From Bombus terrestris (taxonomy: Eukaryota; Arthropoda; Insecta; Hymenoptera; Apidae), in the NCBI RefSeq assembly GCF_910591885.1, contig NC_063274.1, positions 17,506,164 to 17,570,163 on the forward strand: a stretch of 64,000 nucleotides of DNA, given 5' to 3'. Below the pieces are notes generated by a model that saw nothing but the letters and a program-made list of their open reading frames with translations, did not search any database and was not told the DNA's origin. Made by a program: the position numbers and the translations under genes. Below, piece after piece: positions 1 through 11,385 of the stretch (positions are counted from its first letter, which is position 1; each line of letters starts with the position of its first letter).

Positions 1-2936
1 TAACATTTCTGTGTTATATAAAACTTTCCACAAAATTGTATTGTTTCATAAATGAATAAATCCTAATTTGAGTTAGAGTTATTCGAAGATTTTGAAAGAT
101 AAACTATTTTTCCCCAACAAAATTTCTTTATCTCTTTACTATTTTTAGGTTTCATGAGGAATCTTAAATAAAGTATTTTCTTCATATTCCTTATTGAAGC
201 TTTGATGGCTATCAGGTAGTATATATTTACAAAAATATTTCTGTCACATGAATGTTGAGTACTGAATTCAATAATATTTTAAATAGGAAAAATTTTAACA
301 AACTTGCATTCAGTGAACGAAATTGTACTACTTTGAACAATGATTTTGTTAAATTTTCTTCTATTTTTAATATTTAGTTAAATTATTTAGTTAGAACATT
401 GCTTGTTTAACAAAATTTATTTCAATAGATCTTGAATCATATATTGTAAATAATAGCATGCTTATTTTACATGGTGGGAATTTATGCTGTATATAAAACA
501 TATAAAGAAATGAACATTTAAATTGCCTTTAATTTGATTCAGTCCTATATTGTAACGGAATCACGTATAATGTAAAATGTAAAGTATAGTAATTTAATAA
601 TACAATTTAAGAACCAGCAGGAAAAAAAATAAATTGTAATTTCGATGTAAAATATTCTCTTGAAACCTAGGTAAATAAGTTAGGAATTATTATGTTACAA
701 TTTTATCATTGAATATTACATTTATATGATTGTATAGATTATAAAGAAAGTAAGCTTTGCGTGTAAATATAAATATTTTAAAAATAAGTAAATCTTTCGC
801 ATGTTTACATAATTAAGGAGCTTCTAAAGTTTGTCTGCCATATAATTACATATATAATATGTATGTATTATAATACAAATAATACTGATACACCAAAGAT
901 CATAAGTTGATTGTAATATGTAACAATTGTTGATATTCAACACATTTTTAAAAGATGGTGTATTTGTAACGCTCAATAAATAATTGGTGTTTATAGTGTG
1001 CTTCATAAACACATATAATGTACCATCATTTTCATGCAGACTATAATAATTATACCAATTAAAATGTTCACTTTCGTGTGCTCATTTGTATGTATGTATA
1101 ACGAATGCATTACAAGCTCCTTAATTTTGTTTGCAGTGCCACAAATATTCTATCATATATATATATATGAATATGCGTTTTAAAATCACCAGCTCTAAGG
1201 TGAAACTTGATGACTTTAAACCTACTTTACGCAAAACGTTTGTATTTTTAGTATTTGGTTAATTGATATAAATAGCAGTAAAAGTAAATTGATAATAATT
1301 CAAGTGGATATATAGATATATAAATATAAATATATATATAAATAAAAAATTAGATACAATACTATATTTGTAGAAAACAATTGAGCACGTGAAAAGAAAA
1401 TCGCGCTATGATTATGAGAAAAAATATTACAATTATATTATTACCTATTATTACACAAAGTGGATACACAATATAGTAATTTGCTAATTGTACCTTTTAA
1501 TAATTACTGTAGACACATTGATGAAGGTTTTTTTCTTGTTATTAATTATTACCATAAACTTAAAAGATAATGAAAAATGTGTTATAAAAAGATGCAATTG
1601 CTTATTTTGTATCATACCCAGTTTCATGAATTACTTTGATATCTCACATACACATTTGTCAAATCAAAATGATTTTGTGGACATTTATAATACAGAAATA
1701 CATTCTGTAGTTATACCAACATTTCTAGTTTTAATTTTACAATAATTATTTTGTGATAAAAAAGAAATAATATTTTACGAATATTTGCAAATATTTTCTG
1801 CAAAAATAAAATATCATAAAAGATTTAAGTTACTTTGTTTGCATACTTTTAGAATTATGATAATTGTTATGTTTATCTTATGAAGTATACATTAAAATAT
1901 TAATCACTATATAAATTTTTTCAGGAATATGTTTTATGGAAAGTTTTAAAATATAAAAGTAACAAATAATTTTTATTTTTCGTAAACTTATGAATTTAAT
2001 GTAAATAATGCTAAATATTTACCCGTAACTATTTCTAGTTGCAAATTGAACAAGAATTTGTGAGTTTCATGTAACTTCAATTTTGTTTATTAAAATTTTT
2101 ATAAATATATTTATTTTAAAACAAAATTTTTGATCAGTGATATGACGTAAATACATTTGTTAATATAATTACACGGGGTCATGTCTCTTATATACAAACA
2201 ATGACGTATTTGTAAGTAAGACTAATTATTATTTTCAAGGGAATACTATAATTAGTGAAATATTATAGAAGTAATAACTAATATTTATCAAAATAAAAAT
2301 ACTTAAAAGTTATATTCACTTTCCATCAAGTTTGAAAATTCATTACAAATAATTGTTTAAAATTGTTTCTAAGGATAGTTATAATAAGTTTTTCTTTTTC
2401 AATAACAAACAAAACCTTCCTTCATATTGCTTTTATCGAATGCTGTATAATATTTCAATGTTACCTATATTTTTCATTCTTGTTAATTAATTCTAGAAAC
2501 CTTTTTGTCATGAGTATTACTATGACCAGCTGTGACCTCTTACATTAATGTACAAGAATTAAATTATAGTATTAATAATACATATTTCTATCTTCTTATG
2601 AATGGAAAATTCATTATTATCGTATTTTATACAGCCCAAATTATAATATATATATGTATACAATATAAAAAAAAGTATAATACATAAAAACTCATCAAAA
2701 TTAAAAAATTGAATAATATCGAAAATGCGTATAACCGATAATAGTTTTTACGATATAAAAGTTTTTATATTTTTTAAATATGCATTGTGTTCGACGAATA
2801 TCTCGTTGTGTTTTAAAGAAAAAAGTATTATAAACAGATACTTAAAATATCTTTTATATGCATTTATGAATGTGTATGATTGCAAAGAAAATTGACGTAT
2901 ACATACTACTGTAACTATATATACATGCCAATTGAC
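1..2936. other. AT-rich intergenic region, no recognisable gene
   Basis: I see only short open frames with low-complexity Ile/Phe/Tyr/Asn-rich translations typical of AT-rich non-coding DNA. Short TA-type simple repeats occur near 1158-1168, 1310-1345 and 2645-2660. Part of this could be the 3' UTR of a gene to the left, but nothing proves it. Confidence 0.6.
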
Positions 2937-2942
2937 CACGTG
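2937..2942. promoter_or_regulatory. CACGTG E-box upstream of the PNO1 gene
   Basis: A perfect palindromic CACGTG lies 81 bp before the PNO1 start codon in otherwise AT-rich DNA. CACGTG is the canonical Myc/Max (and other bHLH-Zip) site, and ribosome-assembly genes are classic Myc targets in insects. That this copy is functional is inference from motif and position. Confidence 0.4.
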
Positions 2943-3023
2943 ACATAGGATATATATTCACCTAGTGTCCTAACGAATAATAGTCACATATTTTATATTT
3001 TAGTAACTAAGTAATTTTAAAAA

Positions 3024-3941
3024 ATGAGTATAGATAAAGCACAAATAAAGAATAATTCAGAAACAAATGAATTCACTAAACCGAAAGAGAGAAGAAAGCG
3101 ACATGCGAATGAAAGTCGTATGGAAGTAAGTATTAAGGTTAAGTTCTAAAAATATAATTTTATTATTTATTGTAATATTTAATTATTTTTACTTAGTATT
3201 TTTATATTTTCTTTTTTTTTGTATTATATGTTCTTTTTTAGGTCGAACCAATTAGTGGTACAGAAGAAAAAGCGAAGTCGCATATAACCTCAAAAAGGGC
3301 TAAAATTATGCAAGATGGTGAACAAAGAAAGGTGAAAAATTTAATTTTGCTAATAATTGAACTTTATTAATTAATTTGTGTACTATTACTAAAGCAAAAT
3401 AAAATATTTTCAGATATCTGTACCTGCTCATAGGTATACTCCGTTAAAAGAAAATTGGATGAAAATATTTACACCCATTGTTGAACATTTACAATTACAA
3501 ATAAGATTTAATTTGAAAACCCGAAATATAGAATTACGGACAGCTCCAGAAACTCCTGATATTGCTAATTTACAAAAAGGAGCTGATTTTGTAAAAGCAT
3601 TTATTTGTGGTTTTGATGTGGAAGATGCTTTGGCTTTGTTACGTTTAGATGGTTTATTTGTAGAAACATTTGAAATTCAAGATGTAAAGCCTTTGAAAGG
3701 TGACCATCTTTCTAGAGCAATTGGGAGATTAGCTGGAAAGGGTGGAAGAACAAAGTTTACAATAGAAAATGTAACAAAGACTAGAATTGTATTAGCAGAT
3801 AGTAAAATTCATATACTTGGTTCTTTTCAAAATATACAATTAGCAAGAAGGGCTATATGTAATTTAATCTTGGGTAGTCCACCATCAAAGGTTTATGGAC
3901 AACTCAGGAATGTAGCAAGTAGAGTTTCAGATCGGTTATAA
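3024..3941 (+). CDS. PNO1: RNA-binding protein PNO1 (partner of NOB1, Dim2), three exons
   Basis: PNO1/Dim2 is a KH-domain protein of the pre-40S ribosome. It recruits the endonuclease Nob1 and is needed for 18S rRNA 3'-end processing in nucleolus and cytoplasm. I assembled exons 3024-3125, 3242-3331 and 3414-3941; introns are 116 and 82 bp with GTAAGT/TTTTAG and GTGAAA/TTTCAG borders, all phase 0. The product is 239 aa, close to the usual family length of about 240-250. Residues 1-64 are a basic, low-complexity tail. From about residue 72 the protein follows the family, starting with a YTPLKENWMKIFTPIVEHL stretch. The C-terminal KH domain carries GRLAGKGGRTKF at residues 168-179 (GxxG-like RNA-binding loop) and ends with the family signature GSPPSKVYGQLR at 218-229. 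The start is the first ATG after in-frame stops. An AATAAA signal follows the stop at 3942-3947 and another at 4044-4049. Confidence 0.96.
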
Positions 3942-4123
3942 AATAAATATTACAAGTTAGTATTAAATTAATATTTACTGTATTTGTATTAAACCTTTAC
4001 AAAAATTTCGTGAGGGAAATTGTACTCTTTATATGATTCTTTAAATAAAATTCGATATAAATTTTATACAGAAATATATGAAAAATTATTTATCTTAATA
4101 GATTTACAGAAATTAAAATTCAC

Positions 4124-5772
4124 TTAAAGAAGTATTTGATATTTATATTTTCTGGGGACTTTATTAAGAACTAATCTACCATCATAACTCAATGATGCAA
4201 ATGTCCAAGGGTCAGCAGATGACCATTCAACTGCATAAACACTATCTTCATGTTCTTCATATCTACCAACAACCCCATCTTCAAGCCTAGAAATGATATA
4301 TAATTTGGTTTTATATATTTTGATAATTTTAATTACACCACATTTTAATTATCAATTATTACTTGTTTTTCTTGCAATTGTAATCATTTTGTGTACTATC
4401 ATCTTCAGGAGTTACTATATGTCCAAAAGGTTCTGAAGATATTGATGCAATACTGCATAATATTACTCTTGAATCACTACTTGAAGTTAAAACTAATTGA
4501 TCGTGAAAACGGTTGATTCGAACACTCCACACCCAATGTGAATGTTCCATACGGGACAATATAGGTTCTGTGGGTGACCGAATATCCCAAAATTTCATAT
4601 ATCCATCATCTCCACATGTTGATAAAATATACTGACGATTCACGTTAAAATCTAAATCTCTAAATATAAGAGTAACATTACATTAAAATCTGTATTTAAT
4701 AAAATTATAAAAATTATGAATAAAAATAAATAATCAAATTTTTATTTAATACCTAATTATTTGAGAATGAGCAGATAAAATCGTCCAGGTTGCTTCAGCA
4801 GGATTTCTAAAGTCCCAACCACGTACATTATTTTCATTTAGTGTAACAAATTGATTGCAACCATTATGAGGATTCCACTTTCCATTTGTAAAACGTGGTT
4901 GACCTTTACTAGCTAAAGTGCCAGAAGTAGTAACCTAAATAAAGTAACAAATAAAAGATACATCTGTTGGTAAATAACTTGGAAATTTATTTTTACCTGT
5001 GGGCCATTCTCAGCTAGATCCCACAATATAAATTTATTATCTACAACTGAAACAGCTTTTGTTGAATCCATAGGATGATAAGCAATGGTTTTAAGGTCTG
5101 TACCATATGGTGTAGTATCAATGTCTGCTAAGTTTTTAAGACTTTCAATATTATTTGTATATTCTTTTAGTTCTGGCAATTTCCAAAGAGCTCCTTTCAT
5201 TTGACAAGAACCATCATCTGAAGAAAACATATTTTTTTAAAGTATAATTAAGATTTATTATTTTAATGTCCAAAAAGGAAAAATAGCTTTACTCATAATT
5301 ACCATTTAAAGCATTATAACAAGTAATAAATATATTGGGCTCCGTAGGAGAAGCTTGTAAGGACCAAATTTCTCCAACAGGATGATGAAATATTTGAGTC
5401 TTTAAGCTGCCTGTTTCTTCATTAAGTTCTACTAAATGAACTTGATTGTTATTAAATTTCAATGATTGTGTTCCAACTAAAAATCTGACAATATCCGTTT
5501 CTGCTGTTTGAGCCGACAATGCTCTTGTCTATAAAGCAAAGGTATTATGAATACCAATAGAAATAATGGTTAGTGCTTTACATTAAATTATTATAAATCT
5601 TTATGAAAATGAATGATAAGATATATGTTCTGTATATTATATTTATATTATTGTCTGTAAAAATGTATGATTAAGAGAAGTATTTGCAAATGTTTGTAAC
5701 TTAAGATTTTCCGTATTCTGAATTGCATACTTGGAATTCAAGGCCATATATTACAGGATTATCATTTTCCAT
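4124..5772 (-). CDS. EIPR1: EARP and GARP complex-interacting protein 1 (EIPR1/TSSC1), WD40 protein, six exons
   Basis: EIPR1 is a WD40 beta-propeller that binds the endosomal tethering complex EARP (Vps51-53 plus Syndetin). It supports endosomal recycling and dense-core-vesicle cargo sorting. On the minus strand I join 5731-5772, 5303-5528, 4997-5217, 4753-4934, 4363-4659 and 4124-4286. Every junction is GT-AG and the reading frame is kept, giving 376 aa against about 390 in vertebrates. Exon 1 encodes MENDNPVIYGLEFQ. Recognisable pieces are HPVGEIWSLQASP in exon 2, the WD-type strings NNVRGWDFRNP, GDDGYMKFWDIRSP and SHWVWSVRIN, the SSDSRVIL string, and a C-terminal EEHEDSVYAVEWSSADPW...SYDGRLVLNKVPR block that matches the family end very closely. 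The exon 2 donor at 5302 was chosen because it alone keeps the frame into DDGSCQMKGALWKLPEL. The gene is convergent with PNO1. Confidence 0.95.
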
Positions 5773-6499
5773 TTTTAATTAAGTTTATTTTACAGAAAAT
5801 TGAACAAAATTGTTTTATTAACAAAGCTGTAACATAAACATATAATCTGTCAACACAACTTGTAGCAACGATGCTAGAGATATGCGATATGCAACAAATC
5901 TATAGATGCACTTATTTAAAAGCGAAGGCTGTGAAGTAAGTAATAAGTGATAACTAAAAGCTGCTAGAAGGTACTAGACTAGAAATAAATGTTATTAAAT
6001 TTCGTGATTAAACATGCAACATTATGAGAATAAAAAATTTTCGATGATTCTACATACTCAATACTAGCAGAAAAACAATTAAAAAATGTCCGAAATTATT
6101 TAACAATTTAACTACTATTCGATTATTTCGATGTATGTATATAACGATTCAATTTTGTAAATGTATCATGTACTCGATGAAATATAATTGTGTGAAGAAA
6201 TGTTCTAGATTGAAAGATTGATACTATTTAGACAGAATACGATAAAATTCTTTACATTAAAAATTTCTTTTAATTAAACATTAGATTTTTATATTAAAAT
6301 GATGCATTTAGGATTGAATATGTATATAACGCAAACTTCGTGATAGAATGTAGGTGAGTATTATATATGAAAGAATCTTATACGTATTTTTATAAAGAAT
6401 TTTGTTTATTTATAATAGAAAATTGAAATGTAGTATATGTAATGTAATAATGTAATAAATGAAGATATAAAACAAAAGCATGTAAGAAGTAAAATTGAA
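5773..6499. other. EIPR1 upstream region, AT-rich, no gene seen
   Basis: The first part should hold the EIPR1 5' UTR and promoter (read leftwards), but I see no clear TATA box or initiator. The rest is AT-rich with no coding signal. Confidence 0.5.
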
Positions 6500-6959
6500 C
6501 AAACGCGCCAAAAAATCGGAACGTGTTGGCCATGATATATAGAGGCGCCACAAAATCATGGCACAAAACTAGCGAACTCCGAGGATATCTATATGTTTCC
6601 GTTACCACTGTCGTATCCCCACCACTCGGCAGCTCCTGCGTTGCTTTGCGTCGGCCGACGGGTAACCAGCCGTGGGGTCACCAGATAAATTATGTCAAAC
6701 GGAGTAGTGTTACGAACGTGAACGATTATCGGGATTCGCTGTGCTCACATACGAAAGTCGCAAAGTGCGCGCTCATATACGATTCAAGTGTGGTGCCGAT
6801 ATAATTCCAGACTGGTTTGTCTCATAGACTTTTGTTAAATAAGTGATTAATTTTGAATGATCGTGCACAAACGTGTGCATTTGTATTGTCTCTTCGTATA
6901 AATGCACGTATCTGCTTTTATTTCTTTGAAAAAATCATGCTGACCCGGCAACATCAACT
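6500..6959 (+). promoter_or_regulatory. CpG-rich promoter-like block with candidate first exon and splice donor
   Basis: From about 6505 to 6800 the base composition shifts sharply to CpG-rich sequence, against AT-rich flanks. At 6937 an ATG opens a short frame (MLTRQHQ) that runs into a strong donor, CT followed by GTAAGTAAT, at 6960. This looks like the promoter and first exon of a plus-strand transcript. The next plus-strand gene is the FAM110-family gene, whose first coding exon is preceded by a splice acceptor, so this may be its 5' UTR exon. The MLTRQHQ frame would then be an upstream ORF or an alternative N terminus. The link is inference. Confidence 0.4.
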
Positions 6960-7658
6960 GTAAGTAATCGTTTGTCGCATTATTTCTACTTTCTTTCAAT
7001 TGACACTCTCATACTTCAACACGCACTTTGAGTATTATTATGATAAAACAGCGAGATGTGTGTATTTTTTTTCTTCTGGCAAGACTACTTGTATCACGTT
7101 ACCAGATTTAGGTGAAAGTAAAATTGAAAAATAAAAATATTGTTTTTGGCAGTATTTGCTGTTGATTCTACGAAAAGTCAGATTTAATAGTTCCAGCGTT
7201 TTCATGGCTTTTTTATTCACGCGATTCGAAGTTTGCTAGTTTTAAGATTACGGTTTTTGTTATCGTTTCTCCTCTTCAAGTGAATGATTTTAGTCTAATT
7301 GAAACTTGAAACGATGAAAAGAATACTGTGGTGTAATGTGGGTATATATGTAATATTGCAAAGTTTACTTTTATGGAAATTATTTCGTACTTTTGTAGCA
7401 AAAATAATTAAGTAAGTACAATGTAAAATTGGTAAATATATATATTTATTTTGTACTTTACAAAGATTTTTTGACATAAAATTAATATTTATGCGTATTG
7501 TCGAATTATACAAAACTTGGTGCATTAATAATAGTTGCTGTAATGTTTGATACATACACTTCTATTCTATATAAAAATACGTGATATTATATGTACAATG
7601 AAAGGAATAATCATTAAAACTTTCAAACTTTCATTTCTGTAAACATCATACTGTAACT
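6960..7658. other. AT-rich non-coding stretch
   Basis: No recognisable protein, RNA gene or element. It is probably intronic if the donor at 6960 is used. Confidence 0.5.
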
Positions 7659-7745
7659 TTATTACGTATTTGTTATGATTTCCATATTTATTACGTGTTT
7701 ATTATGACTTTCGTATTTATTACGTATTTATTACCGTATTTGTTT
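7659..7745. repeat. short tandem repeat, about 3 copies of a 28-30 bp TTATTACGTATTT unit
   Basis: The core TTATTACGTATTT / TTATTACGTGTTT / TTATTACGTATTT recurs three times with ATGATTTCC- or ATGACTTTCG-type spacers. The copies differ by a few bases, indicating a small, slightly decayed minisatellite. Confidence 0.7.
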
Positions 7746-8209
7746 AAAGTATTATGTTATTTATATCGTTCTTAGAGGGCTATTTTTTAGAACATAAATA
7801 TGCGTTTTCCGCGTATGATATGAACATCGAAAAATTTTTTGAAACTTTTCTATTAGTTTTAGAATTTTGTCTTTATGTATTTTGTGTCAAAGGAGGAAAT
7901 TAAAAATTGCAGAATATCGTTAACACAGAAAGTAAAACAAGAATATAAGAAATTTTAGGTAGAATCGTTCAAAAAAGTTGCACTTTTTGCTCAGTAATTG
8001 CTTAACAGTAGAAGAAAGAGTTGGTCAGTGTTGTGAATGTTTAAATATATTATTAAATAAGTTAAATACATTATTACAGTGTTTTGTGAGTTAATCTTGC
8101 AACAGTTATTATAGTAGGTAAATTCTACAGTGAATATGGTAAACTGTAGACTGTGAAATAAGTGATTATATATTAGCATTGCAAACTTTTATGATACTAT
8201 AATAATGCA
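7746..8209. other. AT-rich non-coding stretch
   Basis: Nothing recognisable. Confidence 0.5.
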
Positions 8210-8830
8210 TAACACTGTATTGCTACAGTATAACATTATAGTGATATATAGCCTGATGTATAATACATACTACATTTACACATTGCAGTTACTACGCTTC
8301 ATTATACACATAGTAAAACACAGTAGAAATCATAGGAAACTACAAAAAAATGAAAAGGGCATACTTTATACTACAGTATAGATAGTTTTTCAATGATCAT
8401 GTAACACTCAGTTTACTATGCAATCATATCTTACTTCGGTATAGTAAGATATAACAATCATTTCAATGACTATACCAGGTTACTACTATATTTACTATTT
8501 ACTATATTTACATATTGCAGTTACAGTACTCCATTATGTACATAATAAACCATGGCCATTTGAACGATAAAACTGTACTAGAAGATTATTACTACGTACT
8601 ATATTTACATATCACAGCTACTATATTTCGCTATATTTCTAGTAAAACACAATTACGACGGAAAAATTTAAAGATATACTACTTAGAAAAAGCATTATAC
8701 ATACGTATAATGTTTCCCGTTATAACATATAATCTACTATACAATGATACCATATCTTACATCGATACAGTATAAATCATAATTTGAATGATAAAATCAT
8801 ATCAGAAGATTACTGTACAATTCTCACCCG
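8210..8830. repeat. diverged AT-rich tandem/interspersed repeat array
   Basis: Related segments recur. TTTACA(C/T)ATTGCAGTTAC starts near 8275 and 8508, with a weaker copy near 8606 (TTTACATATCACAGCTAC). A segment with a TTTGAACGATAAAAC core near 8559 resembles one near 8782, both continuing into AGAAGATTA. CATATCTTAC occurs near 8426 and 8751. The spacings (about 100, 220 and 230 bp) are irregular, as in an old tandem array broken by indels. Confidence 0.55.
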
Positions 8831-8899
8831 CTACATTCTCCGATCTTATTACTCAAATCTTCGAACAACTGGTTCATCGTCTCCATACTTATTCTAGTG

Positions 8900-9780
8900 A
8901 GGCGATCAAAAATTTTCATTGAAAGAATGCTTGATCGTGATCGAGCGAACGATCGTTAAACTCGCACGTCCATCGAGGAACTTCTTGCATCTTTAAAGTC
9001 GGCTGTTCGATTGCCGGCGCGTATTCTTCGGTCGCTTGAAAAGCAAGAGAGAGGAAGACGAAGAGGAGGAGGAGAAAGAAGAAGAAAAAGAGGAAGAAAA
9101 AGAAGAGGAGCAACGGCATCGTCGCGCGTTACGTCGTTCGACCGTTCAGTGCGTGAAAACGAACTGCTATCCGGCTCGCCGGCTGCCACCGTCGGTTTTC
9201 TCTCGTTCGAGAGCGTCCGCAGACCGTTTGGACTCGGTCTCTTGGGTTAATTGATCGGTTGGGATGTTTTCGTCCTCTTGGTCGACCTCGTTACCGCCGC
9301 GTCGGTCAGCTCGATGCCGACATGGCAGTCCGCTTCCACGTGAGATCGATCACTCGAGACTCGAGACGCACTGGCGGCAACCGTCATGCATACTGTGTAT
9401 TGTGTATATACCATCGCGCAAGTGTTTGACCGTATATCAGTTGTTCAACAGATGACATCCTGTAGCCTGGGCGCGAACAAACGCTTCGTTTCTTCTCCCC
9501 TTGAAAAAGACGGTCGCTCGTTCCTCCTCTTTTTTGCGCTCCTCTCTTCTCTCAGATCGAAAATGATTCGCGGTCGCATCTCGACAACTGCGACTGTGTA
9601 CCAGTTTCCGGAACTGCCACCGTGACGTCGTTTTCGTGGTACATTTCAAGGGCAACCACGAAGGCACTTGGGAGTCCCTGAAAATGTCGTTCGAACACGA
9701 TTCTAGACTTTGAGCCAGCCGAAACATGCTTTCTGGCGTATTTGGACTACGAGGATTTAGAGGAGTTATCGAGTACATAC
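8900..9780. promoter_or_regulatory. CpG-rich island with overlapping non-homologous open frames
   Basis: This block is much richer in G+C and CpG than its flanks. It carries open frames of 60-113 codons on both strands, none resembling a known protein. They look like by-products of a stop-poor composition. A TTCAGTG motif at about 9143-9149 matches the insect initiator. It may be an internal or alternative promoter, or an enhancer. Confidence 0.35.
9041..9111 (+). repeat. purine-only GA-rich tract
   Basis: About 70 bp are almost entirely A and G on the plus strand, built of GAGGA/GAAGAA motifs. One frame reads as a Lys/Glu run. In a CpG-rich island this resembles a GAGA-factor-type or triplex-forming tract rather than a coding run. 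Confidence 0.6.
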
Positions 9781-10839
9781 TTGAACGAATGTCATACGAT
9801 ATATGAATATATGAGCTGTTTATTTGCCAGATCGATTAACTTCACGAAACAAAGGGTAGAAAATATTGATGAAATTATATAAGGCAAACATCAATCAAGT
9901 GCTTTGGCATTAAAATTTCAAAAAAATCAGGATATGGAGTTAGCCACTTTAAAGGCTCGTATAAAAGTTGATATTATTTGATTCGTGTATGTTTCAACTT
10001 TACTACGTTCTTTGAACCATTCTTGATTCAGTTCTGTTTTACTTTTGTTGAGAAATTTCTCATGTTCGAAGGAAAAACGAAAGGATCATTGTTGATATGT
10101 GTATATAATTTCGCATTTCAATTTGATGTCAAAGTTTTTTTCTAAATATTATGTTCTTCTGCTTGTTGAAATTAGGACAAGGCGGGAACATGAAATTCAA
10201 GAACCTTAATATATAAATTTAAATTAATGATATTATTGTTTTGAGGTAGGTATTCTTGCTTTTTAGTAGAATATATCTAGGTATTAATTAGAATAGGTTT
10301 CTTGTATATCGCTACTTCATAGGGAAATGAATTTTGTGAATTTTATTTCTTGCAAACGGTTCTTTACTTTGCTCTTTGAATACCATTCTTGTGAATGGAG
10401 TTTTGAAACAAAACTTGGGACAAAGTTAGGTTGTTTGAACAAAGTTCTGATATGTGAGATTTTCATCGAAGCTGGATAGAGAACATATCTTCGTGTAGAA
10501 GGAAACGATGCAGCACTGATAAATATATCTCATGTGAATTCAAGACTGTCTAATTATACAAAATTATTTGTTTTTATTATTTGTTACCAAAGAAAATTGA
10601 TTTAAAGCTGAAACAAATCGTAATTCTTGTAATAAAACCTAAAAGTTAAACGATTGTCAATTGCAATTTACATGAAAAAACTAGTACTACAACTCTTTTC
10701 TTAAAAAGAAAGATTTTTTTTGTTTCAATCAGCCAAACTCACACACAGAGAAAACTAACGTAAAAGAAACTAACGCTTATTGCTGAATAACCAAATTCGT
10801 GAACGCTGACGAACAACGCATCGAAGCGTTATTTTTTCT
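9781..10839. other. AT-rich non-coding stretch
   Basis: No gene, RNA or element recognised. Confidence 0.5.
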
Positions 10840-10854
10840 CGCGTTTTAACGGAG

Positions 10855-10895
10855 AAGCGGGTATATAACAACGACGAACCGTACACCTCAAGTTT
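10855..10895 (+). promoter_or_regulatory. possible TATA-type core promoter
   Basis: GGGTATATAAC at 10859-10869 sits in a CpG-enriched stretch, and a TCA initiator-like triplet follows about 25-30 bp downstream (CCTCAAGTT near 10886-10894). An open frame of 157 codons (10912-11385) lies just downstream. No known gene begins here, so use is unproven. Confidence 0.3.
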
Positions 10896-10911
10896 CGTTT
10901 TAATCAATACT

Positions 10912-11385
10912 GTGGCATGGTCGCGTGCAGAAAATTCTTTCGCTTATCGCGGCCCGTATGAGTCGGTAGAACGCCGAAGTGCAGTTAACGCAGCAAAAAG
11001 TGCATTTACTTTCCAACTAAGCACACAACCCACCTATCACCTCTTTCTCTTTCTCCTCTTTTCTTTCTTCTTTCTTTTTCCGCCTAGAGTCTGGATGATA
11101 GTCACGAACTTGTTAGATAAAAAATTATTTCTTTTCTGCCGGGTTAGACCGTGTTATCTCCCTTCTCTCGTGTCGTCTATCTCCCGCATGGCGCGATATC
11201 ACAATGATATAACGCAGCTCTGTAGTAGCATTCGACTGATGTTTCTATTCTTTCTTCCTCCTGTTTCTCTTTTAAAATTTTTTGTCTTTCATTTTTTTTT
11301 TCTATTCAACTTTGGTTCGATGAGTAACGCATTTATGAACGACTTATTTATTCATTCGCGATTAAGTCGGTTAAAACGTGACTGA
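10912..11385 (+). other. 157-codon open frame of unknown status
   Basis: The frame begins MAWSRAENSFAYRGPYESVE and then becomes strongly Phe/Leu-rich, because it reads through pyrimidine-rich tracts. I recognise no domain. The composition argues that it is a chance open frame. The only support for expression is the TATA-like motif about 45-50 bp upstream. Confidence 0.2.

Noticed and set aside
6523..6804. 93-codon open frame in the CpG-rich block
   Set aside because: No recognisable domain; an open frame is expected in this composition. Treated as promoter or 5' UTR.
9011..9625. Overlapping plus- and minus-strand frames of 60-113 codons
   Set aside because: Several frames are open at once, with Arg/Glu/Lys runs from a purine tract and no family match.
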